Positions 19,433 to 30,405 of a stretch of DNA of 64,000 nucleotides are shown here, in pieces. The notes under the pieces are model-generated. The model had not been told where the DNA came from. It saw nothing but the letters and a program-made list of their open reading frames with translations, and ran no database searches. Within the stretch, counting starts at the first letter, position 1; every line of letters begins with the position of its first letter. Both the position numbers and the translations under genes were made by a program. This DNA comes from Rhizobiaceae bacterium CPCC 101076 (GTDB lineage Bacteria > Pseudomonadota > Alphaproteobacteria > Rhizobiales > Methylopilaceae): contig QDFX01000004.1 of assembly GCA_003347645.1 (NCBI GenBank), positions 186,001-250,000 on the forward strand. The letters run 5' to 3'.

Positions 19433-20086
19433 ATGTCCGATACGACGCCCGCCTCGAACGACCAACCACGCCTCATCCGTGAGACGGGCGTGGCCGCGCG
19501 CGTCGCCGCGATCATCGAACCCGCCATGGTCGATCTTGGCTACCGCCTGGTGCGGGTGAAGGTGACGGCGCAGAACGGCTGCACGGTTCAGATCATGGCC
19601 GAGCGTCCGGACGGTACGATGACCGTCGAGGATTGCGAGGAGTGCTCGAAGGCAATCTCGCCGCTTCTGGACGTCGACGATCCGATCCAGCGCGCCTACC
19701 ACCTCGAAATGTCGTCGCCCGGCATCGACCGGCCGCTGGTCCGGCTTGAGGATTTCGAACGGTGGTCCGGCCATGTCGCCAAGATCGAGATGGAAGAGGC
19801 GGTCGACGGACGCAAGCGTTTCCGCGGCGTGCTCCTTGGCCTCGACGGCGAGAACGCCAGATTGATCCGCGACGACGTTAAGGCGGGCGAGGATGCGACG
19901 GTGCATCTGCCGGTCGCGGACATGGCGGAAGCCCGTCTTGTGCTGACCGACGCACTGATCGACGAAGCGCTCCGGCGCGGCAAGGCGGCCGAGAAGGCCG
20001 ATGCGCTGCAGCGAGAGCAGGAAGAACTGACTATCGAAAGCGAGCCGGCCGAACAGAAACCGGCGCGCAAAAAAGGACGGAGATGA
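19433..20086 (+). CDS. rimP: Ribosome maturation factor RimP
   Basis: 30S assembly factor of 217 aa. The N-terminal alpha/beta domain (about 18-90, [27 protein letters not shown]) is followed by an SH3-like C-terminal domain (about 95-170) and a charged tail rich in Glu, Gln and Lys. ATG 19433 gives MSDTTPAS; a TTG at 19424 would add three residues. It heads the operon and is followed by nusA after 3 nt, the usual order in proteobacteria. Confidence 0.95.
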   Translation: MSDTTPASNDQPRLIRETGVAARVAAIIEPAMVDLGYRLVRVKVTAQNGCTVQIMAERPDGTMTVEDCEECSKAISPLLDVDDPIQRAYHLEMSSPGIDRPLVRLEDFERWSGHVAKIEMEEAVDGRKRFRGVLLGLDGENARLIRDDVKAGEDATVHLPVADMAEARLVLTDALIDEALRRGKAAEKADALQREQEELTIESEPAEQKPARKKGRR

Positions 20087-20089
20087 CCC

Positions 20090-21685
20090 ATGGCCGTTAG
20101 CGCCAATCGTCTGGAGCTCTTGCAGATCGCCGATGCGGTCGCCCGCGAGAAGGTGATCGACCGGCAGATCGTGCTGGCCGCGATGGAAGACGCGATCGCG
20201 AAAGCCGGTCGCGCCCGCTACGGCGCCGAAACCGAGGTCCGCGCGGAGATCCACCCGAAGACCGGCGAGATCCGCCTGTCGCGGCTGCTCCACGTCACCG
20301 ACGACGTCCAGAACACCTCGACCGACATCGCGCTCGAAGAGGCCCGCCGTAAGAATCCGGCGGCTCAGGTCGGCGACTACATCTCCGAGCCGCTGCCACC
20401 ATTCGATTTCGGCCGCATCGCCGCCCAATCGGCCAAGCAGGTCATCGTGCAGAAGGTCCGCGAGGCCGAGCGCGAGCGCCAGTATCTCGAATACAAGGAT
20501 CGCATCGGCGAGGTCGTGAACGGCGTGGTGAAGCGTGTCGAATACGGCAATGTCATCGTCGACCTCGGTCGTGGCGAAGCCATTGTCCGCCGCGACGAAC
20601 TCCTTCCGCGCGAGATGTTCCGCCCCGGCGATCGCATCCGCGCCTATGTCTACGACGTCCGCTCGGAGCCGCGCGGCCCGCAGATCTTCCTCTCGCGCAC
20701 GCATCCGCAATTCATGGCGAAGCTGTTCGCGCAGGAAGTGCCGGAAATCTACGACGGCATCATCGAGGTGAAGGCGGTTGCCCGTGATCCGGGCTCGCGC
20801 GCCAAGATCGGCGTGATCTCCCGCGACTCGTCCATCGATCCCGTCGGCGCCTGCGTCGGCATGCGCGGTTCGCGCGTCCAGGCGGTTGTTAACGAGCTGC
20901 AGGGCGAGAAGATCGACATCATCCCGTGGTCGCCGGACGAGGCGACGTTCATCGTCAATGCGCTGCAGCCGGCGGAAGTCGTCAAGGTCGTGCTCGACGA
21001 GGACTCCGGCAAGATCGAGGTCGTGGTTCCGGACGACCAGCTGTCGCTCGCGATCGGCCGTCGCGGCCAGAACGTGCGTCTTGCCTCGCAGCTGACCGGC
21101 TGGGACATCGACATCATGACGGAGGCCGAGGAATCGGAGCGCCGTCAGAAGGAATTCAACGAGCGCACGCAGAGCTTCATGGATGCGCTCGACGTCGACG
21201 AGGTCGTCGGCCAGCTTCTCGCGGCCGAGGGTTTTGGCACGGTCGAGGAACTTGCCTTCGTCGACCAGAACGAGATCGCCTCGATCCAGGGATTCGATGA
21301 GGACACGGCGGTCGAGATCCAGAGCCGTGCCCGCGACTATCTTGCCCGCATCGAGAGCGAGCAGGACGAGCGCCGCAAGGAGCTCGGCGTTGCCGACGAA
21401 TTGCGCGAAATTCCTGGTGTCACGACCGCGATGCTGGTGGCATTCGGCGAAAACGACATTAAGTCCGTCGAAGACCTCGCCGGCAGCGCGACCGACGACC
21501 TGACCGGCTGGACCGAGCGGGAGGGCGGCGAGACCAAGCGCTTCCCGGGCGCCCTTGAAGGCTTCGAGATCTCCCGCGAGGAGGCCGAGGCTCTGATCAT
21601 GCAGGCGCGCCTCAAGGCCGGCTGGATCGACGAACTGCCAGAGATCGTTTCCGAAGAACAGGATGCCGAAGAGGTTCAGGCCTGA
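20090..21685 (+). CDS. nusA: Transcription termination/antitermination factor NusA
   Basis: RNA-polymerase-associated factor of 531 aa. In order: N-terminal RNAP-binding domain (about 1-130), S1 domain (about 138-200, [20 protein letters not shown]), KH1 and KH2 (about 230-345, with [12 protein letters not shown] and [12 protein letters not shown]). The C-terminus has two helix-hairpin-helix acidic repeats (about 365-425 and 440-515). It begins 3 nt after rimP. The expected role is in pausing, termination and antitermination, including rRNA operons. Confidence 0.97.
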   Translation: MAVSANRLELLQIADAVAREKVIDRQIVLAAMEDAIAKAGRARYGAETEVRAEIHPKTGEIRLSRLLHVTDDVQNTSTDIALEEARRKNPAAQVGDYISEPLPPFDFGRIAAQSAKQVIVQKVREAERERQYLEYKDRIGEVVNGVVKRVEYGNVIVDLGRGEAIVRRDELLPREMFRPGDRIRAYVYDVRSEPRGPQIFLSRTHPQFMAKLFAQEVPEIYDGIIEVKAVARDPGSRAKIGVISRDSSIDPVGACVGMRGSRVQAVVNELQGEKIDIIPWSPDEATFIVNALQPAEVVKVVLDEDSGKIEVVVPDDQLSLAIGRRGQNVRLASQLTGWDIDIMTEAEESERRQKEFNERTQSFMDALDVDEVVGQLLAAEGFGTVEELAFVDQNEIASIQGFDEDTAVEIQSRARDYLARIESEQDERRKELGVADELREIPGVTTAMLVAFGENDIKSVEDLAGSATDDLTGWTEREGGETKRFPGALEGFEISREEAEALIMQARLKAGWIDELPEIVSEEQDAEEVQA

Positions 21686-21705
21686 TCGCGGACGAGAAAG
21701 ACGAT

Positions 21706-22326
21706 TTGCGCGCGGTGTCGCGGACTTGTGCCGTGACACGCGAGGTCCTGCCGGTGGAGGATCTGATCCGGTTCGTCCGAGCGCCGGACGGCAATGTGGT
21801 GCCTGACATCAAGCGGCGGCTTCCGGGACGCGGCGTCTGGGTCGGAGCTCGGGCCGAGCGAGTGGCCGAAGCGGTGAAGAAGCGGGTTTTTTCCCGCGGC
21901 TTCAAGGATCAGGTCACGGTGCGGCCCGACCTCGCCGAGGAAGTGGATTTGCTGCTCGAACGGGCGGCGCTCGACATGCTCTCCATGGCCAATAAGGCCG
22001 GGAAAGTCGTGTCGGGCTACGGTAAGGTGGAAACCGCGCTTAATCGGGGTGAAGCGCTCATCGTGCTTCATGCCCGCGACGGGGCGGAGGACGGCCGGCG
22101 CAAGATCGCCCAGGTGGCGAGGCGGGCCGGGAAAGACGGGGGTTCGGTTGCTGTAATCGAGCCCTTCGTGTCGGGCCAAATGGATTTGGCCCTCGGACGC
22201 GAGAATGTGATACATGCAGCGCTGCTCGCGGCCCCCGTGAGTGACGCCTTTCTCGCGCGGACGAACGAGCTCGCGCGCTATCGGAACGACGAACCGGGGC
22301 GACCCGCAGAAACGGATGTGGAATGA
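21706..22326 (+). CDS. YlxR-family (DUF448) RNA-binding protein with C-terminal L7Ae-like domain
   Basis: Protein of about 206 aa with a DUF448/YlxR domain (about 5-80, [27 protein letters not shown]) and a C-terminal ribosomal-protein L7Ae-like domain (about 85-165, [19 protein letters not shown]). It lies between nusA and infB, where ylxR is conserved. Rhizobial forms carry this fusion. The start is uncertain: TTG 21706 is used here, with only a weak GAGAAAG upstream, and GTG 21715 is also possible. The stop overlaps infB by ATGA. Confidence 0.88.
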   Translation: MRAVSRTCAVTREVLPVEDLIRFVRAPDGNVVPDIKRRLPGRGVWVGARAERVAEAVKKRVFSRGFKDQVTVRPDLAEEVDLLLERAALDMLSMANKAGKVVSGYGKVETALNRGEALIVLHARDGAEDGRRKIAQVARRAGKDGGSVAVIEPFVSGQMDLALGRENVIHAALLAAPVSDAFLARTNELARYRNDEPGRPAETDVE

Positions 22327-24950
22327 CGGATACGAAAAACCCGGGCGATAAGACATTGGGTGTCTCTTCCGGGAAGACTCTGACACTGAAGCGGCCGGTC
22401 GAACAGGGCATGGTTCGGCAGAGCTTCAGCCACGGCCGCTCGAAGGCGGTCGTCGTCGAGAAGGTGAAGCGGCGTGTGATCGGTCCGGGCGGCGACAAGC
22501 CCGAGGCCCCTGCTACGGCTGCTCCCGCTCCGGCGCCGCGTCCGGCTGCGCCCCAGACTCCGGCTGCTCCGGTCGCGGCCGCGCCGGCTGCACCGCAGCG
22601 TCCGGCGCCCGCGCCGCGCAATCCCGGTGTCGTGCTCCGCACGTTGACGAACGAAGAGCTCGGCGCTCGTGGTCGCGCGCTGGCTGAAGCCCGCTCGCGC
22701 GAGGCCGAAGACCGCCAGCGTGCCGAGGAAGAGGCGCGCCGCCGCGCCGCCGAGGATGCTCGTCGCGCCGCCGAGCGCGAGGCCGCCGAAGCCCGCAAGC
22801 GCGAGGAAGACGCTCGCCGCGTGGTCGAGGAAGAGGCTCGCCGCAAGGCCGAGACCGAAGCGAAGAAGCGTCTCGGCGACGAGGCCCCGGTCCAGCAGCA
22901 GGATCGTCCGCAGACGACGTCCGCTCCTTCCGCACGTCCGGCGGGTGCGCCGGCCGCTGCCCAGCCGGCGGGCGCCATTCGCCGCCCGGTCGGCATGCCG
23001 GTCCGTCCCGTCGTTCCGCCTAAGCCCGAGCGCACCAAGGCCGGCCAGGAGAAGCAGCGCGGCCGCCTGACGCTGACGACCGCGTTCGAGTCGGAAGAAG
23101 AGCGCGCCCGTTCGGTCGCCTCGTTCCGCCGCCGCGTTCAGCGCATGACCGGCAAGATTTCGGCCGAGCCGAAGGAGAAGATCCAGCGCGAGGTCGTGAT
23201 TCCGGAAACGATCACGATCCAGGAGCTCGCCAACCGCATGGCCGAGCGCGCGGTCGACGTCATCCGCCTGCTGATGAAGCAGGGCGAGATGAAGAAGATC
23301 AACGACGTCATCGACGCCGATACCGCCCAGCTGATCGCCGAGGAGATGGGCCATACCGTCCGCCGCGTCGCGGAATCCGACGTCGAGGAAGGTCTGTTCG
23401 ACTCGGCCGACGATGCCGGTACGCAGATCACGCGTCCGCCGGTGGTGACCATCATGGGCCATGTCGACCACGGCAAGACCTCGCTGCTCGACGCCATCCG
23501 CCAGACGAATGTCGTCTCCGGCGAAGCGGGCGGCATCACGCAGCATATCGGCGCCTATCAGGTGACCTCGCCGCTCGGCGGCTTGATCACCTTTATCGAT
23601 ACGCCTGGCCACGAAGCGTTCACCGCCATGCGCCAGCGCGGCGCGAAGGCGACGGACATCGTCGTTCTGGTCGTGGCAGCCGACGACGGCGTCATGCCGC
23701 AGACCGCGGAAGCGATCAGCCATGCCAAGGCGGCGGGCGTCCCGATGATCGTCGCGATCAACAAGATCGACAAGCCGGCGGCCAAGCCCGAGCGCGTCCG
23801 CACCGAGCTTCTGCAGTACGAAGTGCAGGTCGAGAGCCTGGGCGGCGATATCCTCGAAGTCGAGGTTTCGGCAACCAAGCGGACCAATCTCGACAAGCTG
23901 CTCGAGCTGATCCAGCTCCAGTCCGAACTGCTCGATCTCAAGGCCAATCCGGATCGTCCCGCCGAAGGCATCGTCATCGAGGCGAAGCTCGACAAGGGGC
24001 GCGGCCCGGTTGCGACCGTGCTCGTCCAGCGCGGTACGCTGAAGGGTGGCGATATCGTCGTTGCCGGTTCCGAATGGGGCCGCGTACGCGCCCTGCTCAA
24101 CGATCAGGGCAAGGCGGTTTCCGAAGCCGGTCCGTCGCTTCCGGTCGAGATCCTCGGTTTCCAGGGCGCTCCGGAGGCTGGCGACCGTCTCGCGGTCGTC
24201 GAGAACGAAGCACGCGCTCGCGAAGTCACCGAATATCGTCAGCGCCAGCGTCGCGACATGGCGGCGGCCCGTTCTGGCCGTGGCGGTGGCGGCTCGATCG
24301 AGCAGATGATGTCGAACCTAAAGGCGTCGGCCGGCAGGCAGGAGTTCCCGCTTGTCATCAAGGGCGACGTGCAGGGTTCGGTCGAGGCGATCGTCCAGGC
24401 GCTGGCCAAGGTCGGCAACGACGAGGTGTCCGCGCGGGTCCTCCATGCGGGCGTCGGCGGCATCACCGAATCCGACATCACGCTTGCCGGCGCTTCCGGC
24501 GCGGCGGTCCTCGGCTTCAACGTCCGTGCGCTGAAGGAAGCGCGCGAGGCGGCGGAGCGGCAGGGCGTCGAGGTTCGCTACTACAACATCATCTACGATC
24601 TCGTGGATGACATGCGCAAAGCCATGTCGGGCCTACTCGCTCCCGAGCGGCGCGAGGAATTCCTCGGCAATGCCGAGATCCTGGAGGTGTTCAACATCTC
24701 CAAGGTCGGCAAGGTCGCGGGTTGCCGCGTCACCGAGGGCCATGTCGAGCGCGGCGCGGGCGTCCGCCTCATCCGCGACAACGTCGTCGTGCACGAAGGC
24801 AAGCTTTCGACGCTCAAGCGCTTCAAGGACGAGGTCAAGGAAGTCCAGACCGGTCAGGAATGCGGCATGGCCTTCGAGAACTATCAGGACATGCGCGCCG
24901 GCGATGTCATCGAGTGCTATCTCGTCACCGAGGTCAGCCGCTCGCTGTAA
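22323..24950 (+). CDS. infB: Translation initiation factor IF-2
   Basis: Initiation GTPase of 875 aa that positions fMet-tRNA on the 30S subunit. A long low-complexity N-terminus (about 50-260) is first Ala/Pro-rich, then a charged Arg/Glu/Ala helix-like stretch, then Pro-rich again. The IF2_N domain is near 295-345. The G domain starts with GHVDHGKTS at about 379; NKID and later motifs follow, then domains II-IV to the C-terminus. It overlaps the YlxR-type gene by ATGA. Confidence 0.98.
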   Translation: MTDTKNPGDKTLGVSSGKTLTLKRPVEQGMVRQSFSHGRSKAVVVEKVKRRVIGPGGDKPEAPATAAPAPAPRPAAPQTPAAPVAAAPAAPQRPAPAPRNPGVVLRTLTNEELGARGRALAEARSREAEDRQRAEEEARRRAAEDARRAAEREAAEARKREEDARRVVEEEARRKAETEAKKRLGDEAPVQQQDRPQTTSAPSARPAGAPAAAQPAGAIRRPVGMPVRPVVPPKPERTKAGQEKQRGRLTLTTAFESEEERARSVASFRRRVQRMTGKISAEPKEKIQREVVIPETITIQELANRMAERAVDVIRLLMKQGEMKKINDVIDADTAQLIAEEMGHTVRRVAESDVEEGLFDSADDAGTQITRPPVVTIMGHVDHGKTSLLDAIRQTNVVSGEAGGITQHIGAYQVTSPLGGLITFIDTPGHEAFTAMRQRGAKATDIVVLVVAADDGVMPQTAEAISHAKAAGVPMIVAINKIDKPAAKPERVRTELLQYEVQVESLGGDILEVEVSATKRTNLDKLLELIQLQSELLDLKANPDRPAEGIVIEAKLDKGRGPVATVLVQRGTLKGGDIVVAGSEWGRVRALLNDQGKAVSEAGPSLPVEILGFQGAPEAGDRLAVVENEARAREVTEYRQRQRRDMAAARSGRGGGGSIEQMMSNLKASAGRQEFPLVIKGDVQGSVEAIVQALAKVGNDEVSARVLHAGVGGITESDITLAGASGAAVLGFNVRALKEAREAAERQGVEVRYYNIIYDLVDDMRKAMSGLLAPERREEFLGNAEILEVFNISKVGKVAGCRVTEGHVERGAGVRLIRDNVVVHEGKLSTLKRFKDEVKEVQTGQECGMAFENYQDMRAGDVIECYLVTEVSRSL

Positions 24951-24970
24951 AAGGCGCATCAACGTTCAGC

Positions 24971-24999
24971 GGTCGTCACGGTCCAAACCCGTGACGACC
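24971..24999 (+). other. Long perfect hairpin between infB and rbfA
   Basis: GGTCGTCACGG and CCGTGACGACC form a perfect 11-bp stem around a 7-nt loop (tccaaac). There is no T-tract, so it is not a standard terminator. It sits 20 nt after the infB stop and 22 nt before the rbfA start, flanked on both sides by AACGTTC. It could be a ribonuclease processing or stability element. Confidence 0.55.
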
Positions 25000-25021
25000 A
25001 TAACGTTCGAGGTTCAAGGAA

Positions 25022-25426
25022 ATGGCTAAGGCGAAAGCGGGGGGCGGCTCAGGCCCGTCCCAGCGCCAATTGCGCGTAGGCGAACTCGTACGCCATGCGC
25101 TCGCTGAGATTCTGCAGCGTGGCGATGTTCCCGATCCCGCACTGGAAAAAAGTGTCATCACGGTGCCGGAGGTTCGCATGTCGCCCGACCTCAAGGTCGC
25201 CACGGCCTATGTGATGCCGCTCGGCGGCAAGAATGCCGAAGGCGTCGTGAGGGTGCTGGCAAAGAACGCACGCTTCCTGCGCACGGAAGTCGCCCATCGC
25301 GTCGAGCTTCGCTCGGTGCCGGAGCTCCGGTTCCGCGTCGATACGAGCTTCGACGAGGGTCAGCGCATGGATGCGCTGCTCGACCGGCCGGAAGTCCAGC
25401 GCGACGTGAAGGGTGGCCAGGAATGA
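25022..25426 (+). CDS. rbfA: 30S ribosome-binding factor RbfA
   Basis: Cold-shock 16S rRNA processing factor of 134 aa with a KH-type fold. Typical elements are [19 protein letters not shown] near the N-terminus, [19 protein letters not shown] in the core, and the C-terminal [18 protein letters not shown]. The ATG at 25022 follows AAGG. It overlaps truB by ATGA and continues the operon. Confidence 0.96.
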   Translation: MAKAKAGGGSGPSQRQLRVGELVRHALAEILQRGDVPDPALEKSVITVPEVRMSPDLKVATAYVMPLGGKNAEGVVRVLAKNARFLRTEVAHRVELRSVPELRFRVDTSFDEGQRMDALLDRPEVQRDVKGGQE

Positions 25427-26364
25427 ACGGCCCGCCGAACCAGAACCGGCCGAAAAAGGTCGACGTCCACGGCTGGCTCATTCTCGACAAGCCGCAGGGC
25501 ATGACCTCGACCCATGCATTGTCGCGCGTGAAGCGCGCGTTTGGAGCGAAGAAGGCCGGCCATGCCGGCACGCTCGATCCGCTGGCAACAGGCTGCCTGC
25601 CGATCGCGTTCGGCGAGGCCACCAAGACGGTGCCGTTCGCGATGGACGGCGAGAAGGTCTACCGCTTCACCGTCGCCTGGGGCAGCGAGACTACGACCGA
25701 CGACAGCGAGGGTACGGAGACCGTGACCTCCGAGAAGCGTCCGAGCGAACAGGACATCCGCGCGATCCTTCCGGACTTCACCGGCAGTCTGACCCAGACG
25801 CCGCCGAAGTTCTCGGCCGTGAAGGTGCAGGGCGAGCGTGCCTACGATCTCGCCCGCGAGGGCGAGGAGGTCGATCTCCAGCCCCGCCAGATCGAAATCA
25901 TGAGCCTCGAACTGACGAGCTTCGCCGAAGGCGAAGCCGTCTTCGAAGCCCGTACCGGCAAGGGCGCCTATGTCCGGGCGCTTGCCCGCGACATGGGCCG
26001 CGTGCTTGGTTGCTATGGCCACATCACCGCGCTCCGCCGCGTCAGCGTCGGTCCGTTCCGCGAGGAGGACCTGATTTCGCTGGACGAAGTGGACCGCTTG
26101 CGGTTATGTGCGCCCGGCGAGGAAAGCCTCGCCAATCGTCTCCTTCCCGTTGAGACCGCGCTGGACGACATCCCGGCGTTGGCCGTGAGCGGGACGGATG
26201 CGGCCCGCCTCAGACGAGGTCAGGCCGTTTTGTTGCGCGGACGCGATGCTCCGCTGCTCTCAGGCACCTGTTACGTCACCGCCGAAGGAACTTTGGTGGC
26301 CCTAGCGGAAGCCGAGCGCGGCGAGATTCATCCCAAGCGCGTGTTTCATTTGCAGGGTGCGTAA
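25423..26364 (+). CDS. truB: tRNA pseudouridine-55 synthase TruB
   Basis: Forms pseudouridine 55 in the T-loop of tRNAs; 313 aa. The catalytic Asp52 is in [12 protein letters not shown]. Other TruB blocks present are [29 protein letters not shown] and [13 protein letters not shown]-like sequence ([15 protein letters not shown]). The C-terminal part forms a PUA-like region (about 240-313). The gene overlaps rbfA by ATGA and is followed by rpsO after 20 bp. Confidence 0.96.
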   Translation: MNGPPNQNRPKKVDVHGWLILDKPQGMTSTHALSRVKRAFGAKKAGHAGTLDPLATGCLPIAFGEATKTVPFAMDGEKVYRFTVAWGSETTTDDSEGTETVTSEKRPSEQDIRAILPDFTGSLTQTPPKFSAVKVQGERAYDLAREGEEVDLQPRQIEIMSLELTSFAEGEAVFEARTGKGAYVRALARDMGRVLGCYGHITALRRVSVGPFREEDLISLDEVDRLRLCAPGEESLANRLLPVETALDDIPALAVSGTDAARLRRGQAVLLRGRDAPLLSGTCYVTAEGTLVALAEAERGEIHPKRVFHLQGA

Positions 26365-26384
26365 AGCCCCGAAAGGAGTGCCCG

Positions 26385-26654
26385 ATGTCGATTACCGCTG
26401 ACCGCAAGAACGAACTCGTCAAGGAATACGCCACCAAGTCGGGCGACACCGGTTCTCCGGAAGTCCAGGTTGCCATCCTCACCGAGCGCATCAGCAATCT
26501 CACCGAACACTTCAAGAGCCATGCGAAGGACAACCATTCCCGCCGTGGCCTGCTGAAGCTGGTGAGCCAGCGCCGCAGCCTCCTGGACTATGTTAAGTCC
26601 AAGGACGTCGAGCGCTATCAGACCCTCATCCAGCGGCTCGGCATCCGCCGCTGA
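26385..26654 (+). CDS. rpsO: 30S ribosomal protein S15
   Basis: Primary 16S rRNA-binding protein of the small-subunit platform, 89 aa. [20 protein letters not shown], the conserved HxxDHHSRRGLL-like stretch ([19 protein letters not shown]) and the IQRLGIRR C-terminus are diagnostic. The ATG at 26385 follows GAAAGGAG. A strong terminator follows immediately, so part of the transcription stops before pnp. Confidence 0.98.
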   Translation: MSITADRKNELVKEYATKSGDTGSPEVQVAILTERISNLTEHFKSHAKDNHSRRGLLKLVSQRRSLLDYVKSKDVERYQTLIQRLGIRR

Positions 26655-26662
26655 TTTAATGC

Positions 26663-26689
26663 CGGCGCGCCCCTGCGGCGCGCCGTTTT
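26663..26689 (+). terminator. Rho-independent terminator after rpsO
   Basis: A perfect 9-bp GC-only stem (CGGCGCGCC and GGCGCGCCG) with a CCTGC loop is followed by TTTT. It lies 8 bp after the rpsO stop. Confidence 0.82.
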
Positions 26690-26763
26690 GCATGGGCGCG
26701 GCGTCATGGGGACGCCACGCTCCACCCAGGCGGCACGGACCAGCTAGCCGGGGCAGGATTGCC

Positions 26764-26787
26764 AGATGCTTCCAGAGAGGAGCATCT
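26764..26787 (+). other. Hairpin in the pnp leader
   Basis: AGATGCTTC and GGAGCATCT form a 9-bp stem with one G-T pair around a CAGAGA loop, 54 nt upstream of the pnp start. In E. coli a leader duplex cut by RNase III mediates autogenous control of pnp. This hairpin is a candidate for a similar element, by position only. Confidence 0.45.
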
Positions 26788-26841
26788 CGCCGTTCTGCTC
26801 GTGGCTCCGGTCCCTGCCGCCGCAAACTCACGAGACAAAGA

Positions 26842-28989
26842 ATGTTCGATATTCAACGCGAAGAACTTGAGTGGGGCGGTCATACGCTCGTCCTCGAAAC
26901 CGGCCGTGTGGCCCGCCAGGCGCACGGCGCCGTCCTCGCCACCTATGGCGACACTACCGTTCTTGCGACCGTCGTCGCCGCCAAGGCTCCGAAGCCGGGC
27001 GTCGACTTCATGCCGCTGACCGTCAACTACCAGGAGCGCTTCTACGCCGCCGGCCGTATCCCGGGTGGCTTCTTCAAGCGCGAAGGCCGTCCGACCGAGA
27101 AGGAGACGCTGACGTCTCGCCTGATCGACCGTCCGATCCGTCCGCTGTTCATCGATGGCTGGCGTTGCGACACCCAGGTCGTCGTCACGGTTCTCAGCCA
27201 TGACCTCGAAAACGATCCGGACATCGTCGGGCTGGTCGCGGCGTCCGCCGCCCTGACGCTCTCCGGCGTGCCGTTCATGGGCCCGGTCGGTGGCGCCCGC
27301 GTCGGCTACATCAACGGCCAGTACGTGCTCAACCCGACGGTCGATCAGGTCAAGGAGAGCGATCTCGACCTCGTCGTCGCCGGCACGCAGGATGCGGTGC
27401 TGATGGTGGAATCGGAAGCCAAGGAGCTTTCCGAGGACGTCATGCTCGGCGCCGTGATGTTCGGCCACAAGGGCTTTCAGCCGGTGATCGACGCGATCAT
27501 CAGCCTGGCCGAGAAGGCCGCCAAGGAGCCGCGCGATATCGAAGCCGTCGACAATTCGGCGCTCGAGACCGCGATCCGCGAGATCGCCGAGAAGGATCTC
27601 CGCGACGCTTACAAGATCCAAAAGAAGACGGACCGCTATACGGCGGTTGGCAAGATCCGCGACGCGGTGATCGCCAAGCTCTGCCCCGAAGGCGACGAGA
27701 ATGCCCCGCCGGCCAACAAGGTCAGCTCGGTGTTCCATGACCTCGAAGCGAAGATCGTCCGCTGGAACATCCTCGACGATGGCATCCGCATCGACGGCCG
27801 CGACGTGAAGACGGTTCGTCCGATCCTCTCCGAGGTTGGCGTTCTGCCGCGCACGCACGGTTCGGCGCTGTTCACCCGTGGCGAGACCCAAGCCCTCGTG
27901 GTCGCGACGCTCGGCACCGGCGAGGACGAGCAGTTTATCGATGCGATCGAGGGTACGTACAAAGAAAGCTTCATGCTGCACTACAATTTCCCGCCCTACT
28001 CGGTCGGTGAAACGGGTCGCATGGGCTCTCCCGGCCGCCGCGAAATCGGCCACGGCAAGCTCGCATGGCGTGCCATCCACCCGATGCTGCCGCCTAACCA
28101 CGAGTTCCCGTACACGCTGCGCGTCGTCTCCGAGATCACCGAGTCGAACGGCTCGTCCTCGATGGCAACTGTCTGCGGCACCTCGCTCTCGGCGATGGAC
28201 GCGGGCGTTCCGCTGAAGCGTCCGGTCGCGGGCATTGCGATGGGCCTCATCCTCGAAGGCGAGCGCTTCGCTGTCCTCTCCGACATCCTCGGTGATGAGG
28301 ATCATCTCGGCGACATGGACTTCAAGGTGGCCGGCACCACCGAGGGCATCACCGCCCTTCAGATGGACATCAAGATCGCCGGCATCACCGAGGAGATCAT
28401 GAAGGTCGCTCTCGGTCAGGCACGGGATGGCCGCAATCACATCCTCGGCGAGATGGGCAAGGCGCTGTCGGCGTCGCGTCCGGAGCTCGGCGAGTTCGCT
28501 CCGCGCATCGAAGTTATCAAGATCCCGGTCGACAAGATCCGTGACGTGATCGGCTCGGGCGGCAAGGTGATCCGCGAGATCGTCGAGAAGACCGGCGCCA
28601 AGATCAACGTCGAGGACGACGGCACGGTGAAGGTAGCTTCCGCCGACGGCAAGGCCATCAAGGCCGCGCTGAACTGGATCCACTCCATCGTGGACGAGCC
28701 GGAAGTCGGCACGATCTATGAGGGCACTGTCGTGAAGGTCGTCGATTTCGGCGCGTTCGTGAACTTCTTCGGCGCGCGTGACGGTCTCGTCCACGTGTCG
28801 CAGATCGCCCAGAAGCGTATCGAGAAGGTCTCGGACGTCCTCAAGGAGGGCGACAAGGTCAAGGTGAAGCTGCTTGGCTTCGACGACCGCGGCAAGACCC
28901 GCCTGTCGATGAAGGTCGTCGACCAGGAGACTGGCGAAGACCTCGAGAAGAAGGAAAAGGCCGAGGAGCCGGCCGGCGCCGCCGAGTAA
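26842..28989 (+). CDS. pnp: Polyribonucleotide nucleotidyltransferase (PNPase)
   Basis: Phosphorolytic 3'-5' exoribonuclease of 715 aa, part of RNA decay complexes. It has two RNase PH domains (about 10-225 and 310-545) separated by a helical linker, then a KH domain ([11 protein letters not shown] at about 569-579) and a C-terminal S1 domain (about 622-692, [20 protein letters not shown]). A Lys/Glu-rich tail follows. ATG 26842 gives [13 protein letters not shown]. It lies 187 bp after rpsO, with a terminator and a leader hairpin in between, so it may also have its own promoter. Confidence 0.98.
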   Translation: MFDIQREELEWGGHTLVLETGRVARQAHGAVLATYGDTTVLATVVAAKAPKPGVDFMPLTVNYQERFYAAGRIPGGFFKREGRPTEKETLTSRLIDRPIRPLFIDGWRCDTQVVVTVLSHDLENDPDIVGLVAASAALTLSGVPFMGPVGGARVGYINGQYVLNPTVDQVKESDLDLVVAGTQDAVLMVESEAKELSEDVMLGAVMFGHKGFQPVIDAIISLAEKAAKEPRDIEAVDNSALETAIREIAEKDLRDAYKIQKKTDRYTAVGKIRDAVIAKLCPEGDENAPPANKVSSVFHDLEAKIVRWNILDDGIRIDGRDVKTVRPILSEVGVLPRTHGSALFTRGETQALVVATLGTGEDEQFIDAIEGTYKESFMLHYNFPPYSVGETGRMGSPGRREIGHGKLAWRAIHPMLPPNHEFPYTLRVVSEITESNGSSSMATVCGTSLSAMDAGVPLKRPVAGIAMGLILEGERFAVLSDILGDEDHLGDMDFKVAGTTEGITALQMDIKIAGITEEIMKVALGQARDGRNHILGEMGKALSASRPELGEFAPRIEVIKIPVDKIRDVIGSGGKVIREIVEKTGAKINVEDDGTVKVASADGKAIKAALNWIHSIVDEPEVGTIYEGTVVKVVDFGAFVNFFGARDGLVHVSQIAQKRIEKVSDVLKEGDKVKVKLLGFDDRGKTRLSMKVVDQETGEDLEKKEKAEEPAGAAE

Positions 28990-29020
28990 TCGGCGGCCTG
29001 GGCTCCAGGCTGGAAATGAA

Positions 29021-29047
29021 AAGGGCGGCCGTGAGGCCGCCCTTTTT
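29021..29047. terminator. Bidirectional terminator between pnp and the outer-membrane protein gene
   Basis: A perfect 10-bp stem (AAGGGCGGCC and GGCCGCCCTT) with a GTGA loop runs into TTTTT on the plus strand. On the minus strand it is followed by TT and a T-rich stretch. It sits between the convergent stops of pnp (28989) and the outer-membrane protein gene (29068) and can serve both. Confidence 0.85.
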
Positions 29048-29067
29048 GCTGTCTGGCGTAAACCCGA

Positions 29068-30321
29068 TCAGTTGAAGTGATAGGCAGCGCCGAAGCGGAC
29101 TTCGTGCGCGTCGAGTTCTTGATCGGTGGCAATGCCGCCGAATTCCGGCGACTTCGCATCGAAGGATTGTACATACATATATTCGCCGCGTAGTGAGATC
29201 GTCTCGGTCAGGCGGTAGTCGACACCCGCACCGACATTCCAGAGCTTGGCCGGAACACGACCGCGGTGCGTATCGGAGACGTTGGTCGCTTCCTGCTCGC
29301 TGCGGGTCCAGGAAACGCCGCCCGCGATGAAGGGCAGGAAATCGCCAACGGCGTAGCCGAGCCGGAGGCGGGCATCGCCCTGGATATTGTTGCGGAAATC
29401 GGTGTCGAAGCCGCCCGGCTGGGAGCCGGAACCCTTGAAGTCCGTCAGCAGAAGTGAACCGTCTAAGCCCGCGACGACATTCCCCCACTGCCAGTTGCGA
29501 CCCGAATAGATGCCGCCCGCCGGGCCGTCCGCATCGAAGCCGTCGTCGATGCCACCACCCGAGGTCGACACGTTCATTGAGCCATAGGCGACCATCAGAC
29601 CGGCATAGGCGCCGGACCAGTCGGTCGAGGTTTCGGTCGAGTGCGACGGCGAGCGTCCGCCGATCTTGGAGATGATCGCGCCACGGATGAAATGGGAGGA
29701 TTGCGACACGTCCATGCCGCCGCCTACCGCGAACAGTTCCGACGACAGATCCTCGTAGAGATATTCGACCCGCAGCGTGACCGGGCCGACAAAGGTCTCG
29801 CCGATATCGACATCGACGCCCGCGCCGACCGTCCAGCCGAAGAGATGCTGATTGTCGCCGTCGAAGCCGGTCGCCTGGTCGCGGACATAGCTCTCGTTGG
29901 CGGCGAAACCGCCCGCGATATAAGGCAGCGCCCAGCCGAGATCGTAGCCGACGCGGCCACGGACGTGCGCGGAATAAAGCGTGTCCGCCTCCGTCGGGAT
30001 CACGCTCTCGTTGATGTTGCCGCGAATCTCGTGAAGCGTCAGATCGCCTTCGAGGCCGTAGACGAAGCTGCCGGACTGCCAGTTGTAGCCGATCAGCGGT
30101 CCGCCGGTCGTTCCATCGACAACGGCATTGCCGCCCCCGACGTCGAAGTCGGCCCAGCCATAGCCGACGAGGCTGCCGGCGTAGAAACCTTCCCAGTTGG
30201 ACGCCGGAAAGGCGGAATAGACAGGGCTCGTGGCCGCCGGAATGTCGGCGGCGCTGGCGAGACCTGCGGAGAGAATGAGCGCGGCACCGCTTATGGGCAG
30301 ATGCGGAAACAGGCGAGACAT
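29068..30321 (-). CDS. Outer-membrane protein with two tandem Omp25/Omp31-like barrel domains
   Basis: Exported protein of 417 aa. The signal peptide covers residues 1-24 (ending GLASA). Two similar beta-barrel-like domains follow, at about 41-222 and 233-417. Each opens with an aromatic block (NWEGFYAGSLVGYG, then DWSGAYAGLMVAYG) and continues with GYNWQSG...GLEGDL against RNWQWG...GLDGSL. Each half also has R-x-R-x-GY, LPYIAGG/LPFIAGG and VGAGVD in the same order. Single-domain relatives in Brucella and rhizobia (Omp25/Omp31/RopB) are about 200-240 aa, so this looks like an internal duplication. It is monocistronic and convergent to pnp. Confidence 0.85.
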   Translation of the reverse strand: MSRLFPHLPISGAALILSAGLASAADIPAATSPVYSAFPASNWEGFYAGSLVGYGWADFDVGGGNAVVDGTTGGPLIGYNWQSGSFVYGLEGDLTLHEIRGNINESVIPTEADTLYSAHVRGRVGYDLGWALPYIAGGFAANESYVRDQATGFDGDNQHLFGWTVGAGVDVDIGETFVGPVTLRVEYLYEDLSSELFAVGGGMDVSQSSHFIRGAIISKIGGRSPSHSTETSTDWSGAYAGLMVAYGSMNVSTSGGGIDDGFDADGPAGGIYSGRNWQWGNVVAGLDGSLLLTDFKGSGSQPGGFDTDFRNNIQGDARLRLGYAVGDFLPFIAGGVSWTRSEQEATNVSDTHRGRVPAKLWNVGAGVDYRLTETISLRGEYMYVQSFDAKSPEFGGIATDQELDAHEVRFGAAYHFN

Positions 30322-30405
30322 GATCGGAACCCCAGTCAGGGCACCGACCGCACCCTTCCCAACGAAGTATTCAGCCGATCTTGTCTAACAGTGCGATGAC
30401 ACAAT

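Noticed and set aside
19385-21739. 784-codon open frame antisense to rimP and nusA
   Set aside because: It is a shadow of the high-GC coding frames on the other strand; rimP and nusA explain the region completely.
24305-24310. Selfish or transferred element signals in the core operons
   Set aside because: I looked for transposase genes, integrase genes, long direct repeats and composition shifts throughout and found none convincing.
26704-28794. 696-codon open frame antisense to pnp
   Set aside because: Antisense shadow of pnp; the sequence is biased to Asp, Arg, His and Val as expected for reverse-frame translation.
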